From CALGDE01 sp964655355 (GTDB lineage Bacteria > Cyanobacteriota > Cyanobacteriia > CACIAM-69d), in the NCBI GenBank assembly GCA_964655355.1, contig CAZZMD010000020.1, positions 1-64,000 of the forward strand: DNA of 64,000 nucleotides. The letters run 5' to 3'. Positions 8,403 through 18,056 of this stretch are shown piece after piece. Position 1 is the first letter of the stretch. Every line of letters starts with the position of its first letter. The notes below the pieces were generated by a model. That model did no database searches, was not told where the DNA came from, and saw nothing but the letters and a program-made list of their open reading frames with translations. The translations under genes were made by a program, and so were the position numbers.

Positions 8403-9110
8403 TTAGATGGTTTCTGGATCAATCCCTAAGGCTTTTAGCTGTTCTGCTAATTTTGCTGAGCGCGATCGCTCTTCCTCCAGTGCCTGCTCGGCACTTGCGG
8501 CGGCTACCTCGGCAGCCTCCGCCCGCTCGGTTAATTCCTGATAGGTCTCAAAGGGTTTGCCGTCGGGCATTTTCATGGTCAATGCTTCGCCCGATAAATC
8601 AAACTGAATCCCCAGCTTTGGACTGGTCCAGCCATTCATTTCAGCAATGGAATCAAACCCTGATTCCGTGCGAAGCCAGCCGTCCAAAATGTTTTTCGTG
8701 GGATCGAAAACATAATATTCTTCGACGCCGTAGTTGTTATAAAACAATAGCTTGTTGCTCATTTCCCGTAGGGTATTCCCGGGCGACAGGATTTCAAACA
8801 CCACTTGGGGGGCAATGTTGTCCTCTTGCCATTGCAAATAGGAACCGCGATCGCCCGGTGGCCGCCCTACCGCTACCATCACATCCGGTGAGACTCGAAT
8901 ATCTGGCCGTCCTTCTACGGGATACCAGAACAAATCTCCCGCTACAAACAAGGGCGAGTCTAATTGCAACCGCTCCAGGTTTTGCTTAATCATGACCAAC
9001 CACCGAAACTGCACCGTATTGCTAACCATCGGCTGTCCGTCAGTTTCGGGGTAGTCGGTTTCGGGATAGGTGATATCCGGGGATGTTAAAGGGGTTAAAG
9101 GGGATGACAC
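8403..9110 (-). CDS. Uma2 family endonuclease-like protein (DUF820)
   Basis: 235 residues. The PD-(D/E)XK-type core is visible: 'SPDVMVAVGRPPGDR' (Asp), then 'APQVVFEILSPGNTLREMSNKLLFYNNYGVEEYYVFDP' with the E-x-L-S-P motif and the later Lys. The C-terminal 40 residues are an Ala/Glu-rich coiled coil (ERAEAAEVAAASAEQALEEE), common in cyanobacterial Uma2 proteins. The start is taken as GTG 9110. It lies 20 bp downstream of proS on the same strand, so it is probably co-transcribed. Uma2 genes are abundant in cyanobacteria; their biological role is not settled. Confidence 0.9.
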   Translation of the reverse strand: MSSPLTPLTSPDITYPETDYPETDGQPMVSNTVQFRWLVMIKQNLERLQLDSPLFVAGDLFWYPVEGRPDIRVSPDVMVAVGRPPGDRGSYLQWQEDNIAPQVVFEILSPGNTLREMSNKLLFYNNYGVEEYYVFDPTKNILDGWLRTESGFDSIAEMNGWTSPKLGIQFDLSGEALTMKMPDGKPFETYQELTERAEAAEVAAASAEQALEEERSRSAKLAEQLKALGIDPETI

Positions 9111-9130
9111 GGGGCAGTCTCCCTAGGGCA

Positions 9131-10927
9131 CTAAAGAACGTCCGCTAATTCCAACTTTAACTGGTCTACAACGGCATCGACTGCTACGTTCGTTGCGTCA
9201 CCGGTTGCTCGGCTGACCAGTTCCACTTCGCCATCGGCAATGGATCGCCCGGTCACGACGCGGTAGGGAATGCCAATCAGTTCCGCATCTTTGAATTTCA
9301 CCCCCGCTCGCTCTGGGCGATCATCGAGTAGGGTCTCAATGCCAGCCGTCGTTAGCTCCTCATACAGTTTTGTGGCGACTTCCATTTGGTCGTCTGCTTT
9401 CACGTTGGGGACGGTAATGATCACGTGATAGGGCGCAATTTCTTTGGGCCACATAATGCCGCGATCATCATGGCATTGTTCCACCGCTGCCTGGGCAATC
9501 CGTGAGACCCCGATGCCATAGCACCCCATCCATAGGGGCTGGGGCTTACCGTTCACATCCATAAATTTGGCTTCCATTGCCTGGGAATATTTCAAGCCCA
9601 GTTGGAAAATATGCCCCGCTTCGATGCCCCGGGCGGTTTCTAGGATTTGATCGGGATTATGGATGGCGCGATCGCCGGCTTGAGCTTCCCGCAAATCCAC
9701 CGCATCTGGCAGCGGATACTGGTCACCCCAATTGGCACCCACAACATGGAAATCAACCTTATTTTGACCGGTTACAAATCCCTTTAATTCTGCTGCGGTT
9801 GGATCGACTAATCGCAGGAATTGAGGGGCAATGCTGTCACCTTTTTTGAGGCAATCATCGCTGAGATTAGGACCGATATAGCCTAGGGGAATGGGCTGGC
9901 TTGTCCACTTTTTCAAACGCTCATCATCGGGCACTTCCAGGGATAAAACCTTGGTCGCTTCATAGCTTTCAGCTCGACGGGTTAGCTCATTGAATAATTT
10001 GATGTCGTTAACGTCCTGATCGCCACGAATCGACACCAGCACTGGCAATAGCAACCCATTGTCAAACACACATTCGTAGAGGACATTTTTGACAGTTTGG
10101 GTCGGATCACAATCTAACGCTTTGCATAGGGTTGCGATGGTAACCGTACCGGGTGTCTCAATCGCTTCAAAGGTGTTGAACTTGGAGGGGACGGCATCGG
10201 GGGGCAACGAAACTGCTTTTTCAATGTTGGCGGCGTATTGACCATCCTCCGTATACAAAATCTCGTCTTCGCCGGTTTCGGCCAAGATCATAAATTCCTG
10301 GGATGCGCTCCCGCCGATCGCTCCAGAGTCGGCTTGAACGGGGCGAAATTTTAAACCGCATCGGGTCAGGATTTTTTTGTACGCCTCGTCCATGTCGTCG
10401 TAGGTTTTGGCTAAACTTTCCTCGTCGGCATGGAAAGAATAGGCGTCTTTCATGATGAATTCACGACCCCGCAGTAGGCCAAATCGGGGGCGGATTTCAT
10501 CGCGGAATTTGGTTTGAATTTGATATAAGTTCTGGGGCAGTTGGCGGTAGGACTTGATCATGTCCCGCGCTACCGCTGTAATCACTTCCTCGTGGGTTGG
10601 TCCTAAGCCCAATTCCCGATCCTGGCGATCGCTGAGGGAGAACATAATTCCCTCAGCATTGTAGGTATCCCACCGCCCTGACTCCCGCCATAGCTCTGAG
10701 GGCTGCAATTGGGGCAATAAACATTCTTGGGCTCCGGTGGCGTCCATTTCCTCTCGGACAATTTGCGATACCTTACGTAACACCCGCCACATCATGGGCA
10801 AATACGCATAAATTCCGCTGCCGATTTGCCGGATAAACCCCGCCCGCAACAGCAACTTATGGCTGATCACCACTGCCTCTGCCGGATCCTGGCGGAGGGT
10901 TACGAAAAGCATCTGTGAAAGCCGCAT
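9131..10927 (-). CDS. proS: Proline--tRNA ligase
   Basis: 598 residues, the length of bacterial-type ProRS with the editing insertion. Class II motifs are visible: motif 1 near 'RAGFIRQIGSGIYAYLPMMWRV', motif 2 'FRDEIRPRFGLLRGREFIMKDAYSFH', motif 3 'PLWMGCYGIGVSRIAQAAVEQ'. The insertion domain spans roughly residues 225-400 (DDCLKKGDSIAPQFLRLVDP). The anticodon-binding domain ends the protein (ELIGIPYRVVTGRSIADGEV). The enzyme charges tRNA-Pro and clears mischarged alanine. ATG 10927 is the family start. It is divergent from minC with a 113-bp spacer and followed by a Uma2 gene. Confidence 0.97.
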   Translation of the reverse strand: MRLSQMLFVTLRQDPAEAVVISHKLLLRAGFIRQIGSGIYAYLPMMWRVLRKVSQIVREEMDATGAQECLLPQLQPSELWRESGRWDTYNAEGIMFSLSDRQDRELGLGPTHEEVITAVARDMIKSYRQLPQNLYQIQTKFRDEIRPRFGLLRGREFIMKDAYSFHADEESLAKTYDDMDEAYKKILTRCGLKFRPVQADSGAIGGSASQEFMILAETGEDEILYTEDGQYAANIEKAVSLPPDAVPSKFNTFEAIETPGTVTIATLCKALDCDPTQTVKNVLYECVFDNGLLLPVLVSIRGDQDVNDIKLFNELTRRAESYEATKVLSLEVPDDERLKKWTSQPIPLGYIGPNLSDDCLKKGDSIAPQFLRLVDPTAAELKGFVTGQNKVDFHVVGANWGDQYPLPDAVDLREAQAGDRAIHNPDQILETARGIEAGHIFQLGLKYSQAMEAKFMDVNGKPQPLWMGCYGIGVSRIAQAAVEQCHDDRGIMWPKEIAPYHVIITVPNVKADDQMEVATKLYEELTTAGIETLLDDRPERAGVKFKDAELIGIPYRVVTGRSIADGEVELVSRATGDATNVAVDAVVDQLKLELADVL

Positions 10928-11040
10928 GGTGGTGGGGGATTCCCTAAAAACTTAACTGGACTCGAACCTAGGCTAGGATACTGGACCGAGGGCTGTCGTG
11001 GCCCGGTGGAATTGGCGCGTATGGCATTGGAGTGGCTGGT

Positions 11041-12349
11041 ATGGCGGCAGATCCCCTTAACGAGGATGTGAATAGTAATTTGAGAGATGTGGCGTCGAGC
11101 GAAATGCAAGGCGAAACGCCAACGGATTCGGTCGATCAGTCTTCTGCCGATCATTCCATGGATGACCTTGCCGCTGCGATGGCTACTGTTGCCCCTCGCA
11201 AGCATTCTGACCCTATCGACGAGGTCACCGGTGCCAGCACCGAAGCGCCAGTCGATCCGCTGACGAATCCCGTCCCTCCTCCCAAACCAAAACCGAGCCA
11301 AATCCTACCGTTAAATCCCCCCGATCCTGGCGCTCAGCCTCCGGCTCCTCCACAGAATTTTGGTGATTTAGCGATCGCCTCCGATGATCAGTCCGAAACC
11401 CAAGAAGACTCTGATTCTGAAATTTCAGAGTCATCGCCAGAAGACGCTCAATCCGAAAGCACTGACGCAACATCAGGCGCCGTAGAGGCCGCCGCCGCCG
11501 CAAAGACAGATGCGGAAGAAGAGGAGGACGATACGCCGGAACCGGTGGCTTGGTTTGAGCCGCCCATTGAGCGATCGCCCACATTGGTCCTGGCTCCCGT
11601 TGGCGATCGCGTTCGGATGACCTTGCCATCGGATCCCAGTGCTAACCAAGACGGGCTCACCTGGACGGCTCTGTGGCAAAAGCTGATGCACCAAATCCAT
11701 AACGAAAAGCGGTTTTGGACGCCGGAAATGGAGGTGGAGCTGATCTGTTATGGACGGGCGTTGGAGGAGCGCCAATTGAAGGCGATCGCTGAAGTCTTGG
11801 ATGAGGTGCAGTTGCAGCCGGTGAAGGTGTTTTGTGATGTGCCTGAGACGGCCCAGGTGGCGATCGCGACGGGCTATGAGTTGAGCTATGTGCCATCGGA
11901 AGGGCTTGAAGATGATGGCAGTGATGGCGATGGGGGGGGCGAGATTGATGGGTTGTATTTGGATCGGAGCGTGCGATCGGGGGTGGAAATTAATTATCCT
12001 GGCTCCGTTATCGTGCGGGGCGATATCAATCCCGGCGGTGCGGTGATTGCGGGCGGTGACATTATCGTATGGGGGCGGCTGCGAGGCATTGCCCACGCCG
12101 GAGCCAATGGCAATTATCAAGCCACTATCNNNNNNNNNNTACACTCTTTCCACAATCCGTGCCCTCCGCCTGGAAGCAACTCAAATCCGTATCGCTAGCC
12201 GTGCCGCCCGTGTCCCTGCCGATAGTGGGGACGCACCCCAACCGGAAATTGCCCACGTTGATGGCAACACCATCCGCATTTCTTCCGCCTACGAGTACGA
12301 TAAAAAAGTCATCCCCACTCAACCTTTACCGAAACTGCCCAAGTCTTAA
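11041..12349 (+). CDS. minC: Septum site-determining protein MinC (split by an assembly gap)
   Basis: Starts at ATG 11041 with GGAG 8 nt upstream. Residues 1 to about 175 are an acidic, Ser/Pro-rich low-complexity extension; the MinC N domain follows (LVLAPVGDRVRMTLP through GYELSYVPS), then the C-terminal beta-helix (VIVRGDINPGGAVIAGGDIIVWGRLRGIAHAG). MinC with MinD blocks FtsZ ring assembly away from mid-cell. Ten N at 12130-12139 interrupt the gene and the frame changes across them: before, it reads ...GNYQATI; after, ...TIRALRLEATQIRIAS. Joining both at the shared TI restores a normal MinC, so the gene is probably intact in the organism. A Uma2 gene starts 4 bp after the stop. Confidence 0.9.
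12130..12139. other. Assembly gap (10 N) in minC
   Basis: Ten N join two contigs. The sequence on the right repeats the codons for Thr-Ile that end the left side, so the true gap is probably zero or negative (unmerged overlap). Confidence 0.95.
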
Positions 12350-12353
12350 TGCT

Positions 12354-12890
12354 ATGGCGTCTTTTGCGGTCACAGCTTTATCCCTAACCGCTTTTCTGGA
12401 ACGGGAAAATATTGATGAATCACCGGCATGGGAATTGGTCGAAGGGGTGCCGTCACAAAAGCCAATGCCAACTCTTTTTCACAGCATTTTACAAAAGCAA
12501 TTGACGGCACTTATCGATAGTTTTAATAGTGCTTACGAAGCCTTCCCAGAATTACGCTGTGTTTTGTCGGAAAATTCCGTGGTGCCGGATGTGGCGGTCG
12601 TGAAGCGCGATCGCCTGCCCAAGGAAAATGGTCCGTTTATCGGTGCACCGGATTGGGCGATTGAAATTTTATCCCCCGATCAGAGTATGACGCGATTGAT
12701 TGCTAAACTTCAGATTTGTTTGGGGGAAGGAATGCAGGTGGGATGGATTGTTGACCCGATGGAACAGGTGGTGATGGTATTGCTGCCGGGCGATCGCTTG
12801 GCGCTACAGCGAGGAGCGGATCAGTTGACAGGCTTGGATAATTTGCCCCTTGAATTAAGCGCTGATCAACTATTCAGTTGGATTAGTTAG
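12354..12890 (+). CDS. Uma2 family endonuclease-like protein (DUF820)
   Basis: 178 residues from ATG 12354. Core motifs: 'AWELVEGVPSQKPMPTLFHS' near the N-terminus, 'SVVPDVAVVKRDRLP' with the conserved PD, 'DWAIEILSPDQSMTRLIAKL' with the E-x-L-S-P motif and Lys, and 'GWIVDPMEQVVMVLLPGD'. It sits between minC (4-bp spacer) and menD (20-bp spacer) and is probably co-transcribed with them. It is only distantly like the Uma2 protein at 8403. Role unknown. Confidence 0.9.
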   Translation: MASFAVTALSLTAFLERENIDESPAWELVEGVPSQKPMPTLFHSILQKQLTALIDSFNSAYEAFPELRCVLSENSVVPDVAVVKRDRLPKENGPFIGAPDWAIEILSPDQSMTRLIAKLQICLGEGMQVGWIVDPMEQVVMVLLPGDRLALQRGADQLTGLDNLPLELSADQLFSWIS

Positions 12891-12910
12891 TAATCTTAAC
12901 CCTGAAAAAA

Positions 12911-14662
12911 ATGCCCCTTAGTTTTGCAAATCCCAATGCAATTTGGGCGAGTGTTTTGGTGGAAACCCTGGTGCGATTGGGTCTCCAAACCGCGATCGCC
13001 TGTCCGGGATCTCGCTCTACTCCCCTGACATTTGCTGTTGCCAATCATCCTGAGGTGGAAGCTATTCCGTTGTTGGATGAGCGATCGGCTAGCTTTTTTG
13101 CTTTGGGTATTGCCCGTAAAACCCATCGACCGGTGGCGTTGATTTGTACCTCGGGGACGGCGGGGGCGAATTTTTTCCCGGCAGTGATTGAAGCGCGGGA
13201 AAGTGGGGTGCCGTTGATGGTTTTTACCTGCGATCGCCCGCCGGAGTTGCGAGATTGTGCGGCGGGTCAGGCGATCGACCAGGTGAAATTTTACGGTGAT
13301 TATCCGGTGTTGTATCAAGAACTGGCGCTGCCGGAACCGGATTTGATGCAGCTTGCTTACCTACGCCAAACCATTGCCCATGGTTATCATCGCGCCTTGA
13401 ATGCCCCCGGCCCCGTCCATTTCAATGTGCCGTTGCGGGATCCTTTGCCGCCAATTCCTGATCCTCCTAACGCGGAAAAATGCGATCGCCTGGCCCAAAT
13501 TCTCGCGAATCCCGCGCCCTTTTTCGCCCATCTCACGCCGTCGCCCCCGAGTCTTTCGCCGGTGCAAATCCCCGAGGAATGGCGATCGCCGCTGCCGCGT
13601 GGTGTGATTATCGTCGGCCCCGTTCAGCCGGAATTTCCTGAGGTGTATTGTCAGGCGATCGCTACGCTGTCCCAAAAACTGGGATGGCCGGTCCTGGCTG
13701 AGGGATTGTCGCCTCTACGTAATTATGCGTCCCTCAATCCCAACCTGATCACCACTTACGATCCCCCCCTTCGCCACCCAGATCAGGCGATCGCCCTTCA
13801 AGCGGATGGGGTGTTGCAAATCGGTGCTCTGCCCACCAGCAAAGTGTTACGGCAATGGCTGACCTATACCCAGGCGCGGCGATGGGTTTTGAGTCGGTGG
13901 GGCGATCGCAATTTGGATCCGGTCCATGGTCCGAGTCAGCCGCTTGTGGGATCGGTGGAAGCGTTGGCGTTGGGGATGGAGGATTGGGATGATGCGCCGA
14001 TTACGAAATATTTGGACCAGTGGTTGGTGCTGGAGCGAAAAACTGTGGGGGCGATCGCTCAGGTTTTCGATAATCATGAGTCGTTACTGGAACCTAAAAT
14101 TTCCTGGCTCTTGCCTCAGATTCTGCCTAAAAACGCAAATCTGTTTATCAATAACAGTATGCCGGTGCGGGATATTGAATGGTTTTTGCCGCCCAATGAG
14201 TCCCATCTTCAACCGTTCTTTAATCGGGGGGCAAATGGCATTGATGGATCCTTATCGACGGCGATGGGAATTGCCCATAGTGATCCCGATACGTCTACGG
14301 TGATGTTGACGGGGGATTTGGGGTTATTACATGACACCAATGGTTTTTTGGGGCGATCGCATTTCAAGGGAAATTTAACGATTATTCTGATCAATAACGA
14401 TGGTGGCGGCATATTTGAAATGTTGCCTGTGTCTCAATTTAATCCACCCTTTGAAGAGTTTTTTGCTACACCCCAAAAGCTGGAGTTTTCCAGCTTGTGT
14501 ACAGCCTATGGTGTTGATTATCAGCTCATTACATCTTGGTCGCAATTTGCTGATCAATTTGAGACGAAACCTCAATCTGGTATTCGTCTACTAGAAATTA
14601 TGACCAGTCGAAAAGCAGATACTGCTTGGCGTAAGAAAGTTCTGGCAAGCGTAGGACAATAG
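12911..14662 (+). CDS. menD: 2-succinyl-5-enolpyruvyl-6-hydroxy-3-cyclohexene-1-carboxylate synthase
   Basis: 583 residues, full length. ThDP-enzyme features: 'ACPGSRSTPLTFAVANHPEVEA' and 'HVDERSA'-like 'LLDERSASFFALGIARKTHRPVALICTSGTAGANFFPAVIEA' at the N-terminus, and the ThDP/Mg site 'TGDLGLLHDTNGF...LINNDGGGIFEMLP' near residues 465-510. MenD adds succinic semialdehyde-ThDP to isochorismate, the first committed step toward phylloquinone, the photosystem I secondary acceptor in cyanobacteria. Its stop codon (14660-14662) directly abuts the stop of the convergent gene starting at 14663, with no spacer. Confidence 0.97.
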   Translation: MPLSFANPNAIWASVLVETLVRLGLQTAIACPGSRSTPLTFAVANHPEVEAIPLLDERSASFFALGIARKTHRPVALICTSGTAGANFFPAVIEARESGVPLMVFTCDRPPELRDCAAGQAIDQVKFYGDYPVLYQELALPEPDLMQLAYLRQTIAHGYHRALNAPGPVHFNVPLRDPLPPIPDPPNAEKCDRLAQILANPAPFFAHLTPSPPSLSPVQIPEEWRSPLPRGVIIVGPVQPEFPEVYCQAIATLSQKLGWPVLAEGLSPLRNYASLNPNLITTYDPPLRHPDQAIALQADGVLQIGALPTSKVLRQWLTYTQARRWVLSRWGDRNLDPVHGPSQPLVGSVEALALGMEDWDDAPITKYLDQWLVLERKTVGAIAQVFDNHESLLEPKISWLLPQILPKNANLFINNSMPVRDIEWFLPPNESHLQPFFNRGANGIDGSLSTAMGIAHSDPDTSTVMLTGDLGLLHDTNGFLGRSHFKGNLTIILINNDGGGIFEMLPVSQFNPPFEEFFATPQKLEFSSLCTAYGVDYQLITSWSQFADQFETKPQSGIRLLEIMTSRKADTAWRKKVLASVGQ

Positions 14663-15493
14663 TCACTGGGCCTTGAATCGCTTCCAAATTCTTGGGGCAT
14701 AGAACAGGATAGGAATTGGCAACAAAAATCCCCACCACATAATCGTGTAGTAAATCCAAATGATGTGGTCCACCTGTTCCAATCCGGCTATTTCGATCGC
14801 AAATATCCGTTGGGCAATCACCTCCCATCCCCCTGGTGCGTCGATGTTTCGACGAAGAATGACCTCGTAATAGGGGTAATGATCATTTTCGACCTGACCC
14901 CCTTGTAGACCAATAAAAATTAGGGGGGTGTCCTGGCGATCGTGTCCGGCTACGATCAAACCTAAGCGATAGTCATGGGCCAGATAATCCGCCTGAGGTA
15001 TTTCAATTAATCCGGTTTCCACAAGCTTGTTATGATGCCAGTCCATGAGACTGGTGGAAGACATCTGAGGCGTGTCAGCCGTGATCAGTTTTTGACTATT
15101 AAAATAAATCGTTGCTTCATTGTATAAACAAGCAGGATCCATGAAAAAACGAGACGCTTTTTCACAGGATTCATTGGCTGCTTTGACGACCTCTGGCCAG
15201 GGCAGGATAGTCTCGATTTCAATCTCGAGCTCTGGATTTTCTAAGTCCTGCCAATTAATGGTGGATTCTTCCCACTCAAGACTTCCCCAGCCTTCAACGG
15301 TCTCAAATTCTTCGATTTCATCTATTAGGGCAGGACGAACTAAGAAATAACCCCAGTAGCGATAGGTTTCCCAGGCTCCGATGGCGATCGCCGCGATGGT
15401 AATTAATAAAAATGGGTTGAGGAACCACGGTAAACGGGGACTGGTTGCCGGCTTAGGGTAGATACGGTCAACGCTGTCTGAAGGATGAGACAT
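14663..15493 (-). CDS. Unknown protein with two membrane helices
   Basis: 276 residues. One helix at about residues 27-50 (FLLITIAAIAIGAWETY), a long extracytoplasmic domain (about 55-240) rich in Glu and aromatic residues with two cysteines (ESCEKASRFFMDPACLY), and a second helix at about 247-265 (IYYTIMWWGFLLPIPILFY), then a short basic tail. I recognise no family. It lies 38 bp downstream of hypF on the same strand and ends tail to tail with menD at zero distance. The paired cysteines may form a disulfide. Coding status is well supported by length and topology. Confidence 0.75.
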   Translation of the reverse strand: MSHPSDSVDRIYPKPATSPRLPWFLNPFLLITIAAIAIGAWETYRYWGYFLVRPALIDEIEEFETVEGWGSLEWEESTINWQDLENPELEIEIETILPWPEVVKAANESCEKASRFFMDPACLYNEATIYFNSQKLITADTPQMSSTSLMDWHHNKLVETGLIEIPQADYLAHDYRLGLIVAGHDRQDTPLIFIGLQGGQVENDHYPYYEVILRRNIDAPGGWEVIAQRIFAIEIAGLEQVDHIIWIYYTIMWWGFLLPIPILFYAPRIWKRFKAQ

Positions 15494-15531
15494 GGGAGTT
15501 TTACGAGTGACTAACGGTTGATCTCCCTAAA

Positions 15532-17688
15532 TTATGATCGCTCTAAATATTGAGCGGCTGCGATGATCCCCTGACCCAATGCAACGCCTCCGTCGCCCAT
15601 GGGGATGTTTCGGTGGAGCAAAACCTGCAGCCCTTGCTGTTGCAGTTGGGGGACCAATAGCTGGAGCAGCAGTCGATTTTGGAACACACTGCCCGTTAAG
15701 GCGATCGCCGTGGGAGGGGCGGCTACAGGGGGCTGGCAGGCCGGGGAAAAACATTGCGATCGCGCCATATTGACCCAATTGGCCAGCCCATGGGCTAACC
15801 CTAGATGCAATTTGGCGGCGATGGTGGAGCGATCGCAGCGGTGGCGTAAATCGCGCATCAAGGCTTGCCACATGGGATCCGAATCCAGGTGTAAAAACGG
15901 TCCGTCTATGGATTCCGCCCCCGATGCCTGCTCGGGTTGATGACTCTGTCGGGCGATCGCGATCGTAGGGAATGGATACGCTAGCTCCTGATTGAGCCAA
16001 ACTTGTTGGGGCGATAAATCGGCGGTGATGGGGGGGCGCTCAGATAGCCCTTGGCGGGCAAGTTCTTCTAATAGCAGAATCCCGTGGGAATCTTGGTCCC
16101 GGACCAATCCCATGGTGACGGCGACTTCCCCCAACAGCCAGCCGAGGGAGGAGGTTTTGGGGCGAGACTGGGTCAGGGTTTGGGTCAGGGCCCATGGCCA
16201 GGGATGGCGGCGCTTGAGGCGGCTGGCGGGGAGGGGCATGGGCCGCAGGCTGCCTAGCCGGGTGATGGATTGGTAAGACCCCCATAGCAGTTCTCCGCCC
16301 CAAAGGGTGCCGTCGTCGCCGTAGCCAAAGTCGTCGAGGGCTAGCGCGAGCACTGGGGCTGCCGTTAGGGCGATTTTGTTATCCACCAGGCAAGCGGCGA
16401 GGTGGGCATGGTGGTGTTGCACCGCAACGGTGGGATGGGCGTCCTGGTGCCATTCTCGACCGAGTTTGGTGGGGTGATAGTCCGGATGGGTCTCGACGGC
16501 GACCAGGTGGGGGTCAAAGTTCCACAGGTGGCGATGGTGATGTAGGGCGGCCTGGTGGGCTTGTAAACCGCTGGCGGTGTCGAGGTGTCCCAAGTGCCGG
16601 GATAGGACCGCATGGTTGCGGCGCAGGAGGGCAATGGTGTTGTCGAAGGTGGGCCCCATGGCCAGGATGGGGGGCAAGACCTCAAATCCATCGGGGAGTT
16701 GGATCAGGGTGGAGGCCTGTCCCCGCGATCGCCGAATCACCTGCAATTGCTGTGTCTGGGCTGACGGGGCTAATGTCTGCCCAGAAGCTAGATCTGGATC
16801 AGACGATTTTGCCTCGGGGGTAGGGGATAACGATAAAACCTGAACAATCGAGGCTTCCACACTGTGGGATACCGGCTGATTGTTCATTAGAAAATAGTCG
16901 GCGATCGCCCCCAGTTGGAGCCGCACCTGATGGTTATCCACCCCCGGCACGCCCCCCGCCAGATTGCCACTGGTGATCATCAGCGGGTGATCTAATTGAT
17001 CTAATAGTTTTTGATAGAGCGCGTTGGGGGGCAACATGATCCCCAGGGTGTCCCGTAATGCCGCGATCTCTCCCGAGGGGCGTATTTCTGCGGCGATGCC
17101 CTCGTCCGGTACGGCATCCTGGGGCGCATTCTGGGGCTGAGCCCGTAGGACGACGATGGGGGCTCCGGGCTGTTGTAGGGCCTGCGCTTCCAGTTCTCCC
17201 ACGGTGGCGTATTGCCGGGCGATCGCCCCGTTGCGAACCATTAGCGCTAGGGGCAGCATCGTTCCTTTGCCGTCCCGTAGCCGCCGGACCGCTTCCCCGT
17301 TGGTGGCATCACAGACGAGATCAAATCCCCAAGGGGCCTTGATGGCGGCGATCGCCCCTTTTTGTAGCGCTGCTTCCAGGGTGGTCAAGGTGTCATCTAA
17401 ACAACTCTGCCCGTGGAACCGAGGGGATGAGGGCACTCGGGTGTGCTCTAGCCAATACTGATATTGGATTCTGTCAATGCTCTCAGGGCTAATGCTCTCA
17501 GGGCTCTGCCCTTCGCCCCATCCATTGCCGATGTTGATGGCATTTCCGATGGCGTCTATGGCGCGATCCGGTACGGCGCGATCAGGGCCTACTGCGTCCT
17601 CCCATTCCCCGATCCAATCCATCGCCGATGAAGGGACAGCGTCGATCGGATCCGAGGAGTCAAACGAACCAAACGGTGCAGCAGCCAT
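15532..17688 (-). CDS. hypF: HypF-like carbamoyltransferase lacking acylphosphatase and zinc-finger domains
   Basis: 718 residues from ATG 17688 (GTG 17691 is adjacent). The YrdC-like domain starts near residue 100 (ALQKGAIAAIKAPWGFDLVCDATN...LRDGKGTMLPLALM) and the Kae1-like domain carries 'VAVQHHHAHLAACLVDN' and 'LALDDFGYGDDGTLWGGELL', ending with 'ALTGSVFQNRLL' and 'GDGGVALGQG'. HypF makes the carbamoyl group of the NiFe-hydrogenase CN ligands with HypE. Ordinary HypF begins with an acylphosphatase domain and two C-x2-C zinc fingers; here the first 95 residues are low-complexity and contain a 15-nt duplication (SPES-ISPES) instead. No hydrogenase or other hyp gene is nearby. Confidence 0.82.
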   Translation of the reverse strand: MAAAPFGSFDSSDPIDAVPSSAMDWIGEWEDAVGPDRAVPDRAIDAIGNAINIGNGWGEGQSPESISPESIDRIQYQYWLEHTRVPSSPRFHGQSCLDDTLTTLEAALQKGAIAAIKAPWGFDLVCDATNGEAVRRLRDGKGTMLPLALMVRNGAIARQYATVGELEAQALQQPGAPIVVLRAQPQNAPQDAVPDEGIAAEIRPSGEIAALRDTLGIMLPPNALYQKLLDQLDHPLMITSGNLAGGVPGVDNHQVRLQLGAIADYFLMNNQPVSHSVEASIVQVLSLSPTPEAKSSDPDLASGQTLAPSAQTQQLQVIRRSRGQASTLIQLPDGFEVLPPILAMGPTFDNTIALLRRNHAVLSRHLGHLDTASGLQAHQAALHHHRHLWNFDPHLVAVETHPDYHPTKLGREWHQDAHPTVAVQHHHAHLAACLVDNKIALTAAPVLALALDDFGYGDDGTLWGGELLWGSYQSITRLGSLRPMPLPASRLKRRHPWPWALTQTLTQSRPKTSSLGWLLGEVAVTMGLVRDQDSHGILLLEELARQGLSERPPITADLSPQQVWLNQELAYPFPTIAIARQSHQPEQASGAESIDGPFLHLDSDPMWQALMRDLRHRCDRSTIAAKLHLGLAHGLANWVNMARSQCFSPACQPPVAAPPTAIALTGSVFQNRLLLQLLVPQLQQQGLQVLLHRNIPMGDGGVALGQGIIAAAQYLERS
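17476..17505. repeat. 15-nt perfect tandem duplication in hypF
   Basis: AATGCTCTCAGGGCT occurs twice in tandem (17476-17490 and 17491-17505), adding five residues in the low-complexity N-terminus of the HypF-like protein. Confidence 0.95.
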
Positions 17689-18056
17689 CACAAGGGGGGC
17701 TCCCAGGATAAAACAGACGAACGGCCGACAGACAACCTTCGTCTTCCCAGGTCTAGCCCACCTGCTATGGCGGACGGTCCTTACATGTCGATTTCGTCAT
17801 GGGACTCATTAGGGCGATCGCACTCCGTTACAGCGCTCGTTACACTGGCCGTCCGCTCTGTTCCTCTCCCTAACGTCCCCCCCATTAGCCAACGCACTAA
17901 ACTAGACTCAAGCCCATTGGCTGGTTAGACTTGCCACATAGCCGTCGAGATATCACCGCTGAGATATCCATTCATCGCCTGCTGATTCCTCCAAGGCTCT
18001 CCTAGGGGTTTTAATAACCCCCGAGCCACACCTACTCGCGCCCATTTCCGACAATC
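17689..18056. other. Intergenic region of about 370 bp between divergent genes
   Basis: Lies between hypF (minus) and the first kinase gene (plus) and must hold both promoters. I see no gene, no strong hairpin and no convincing -10/-35 pair. An open frame extends upstream of hypF for about 40 codons (KVVCRPFVCFILGAPLV in part) but contains no start and no acylphosphatase-like sequence. Confidence 0.6.
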
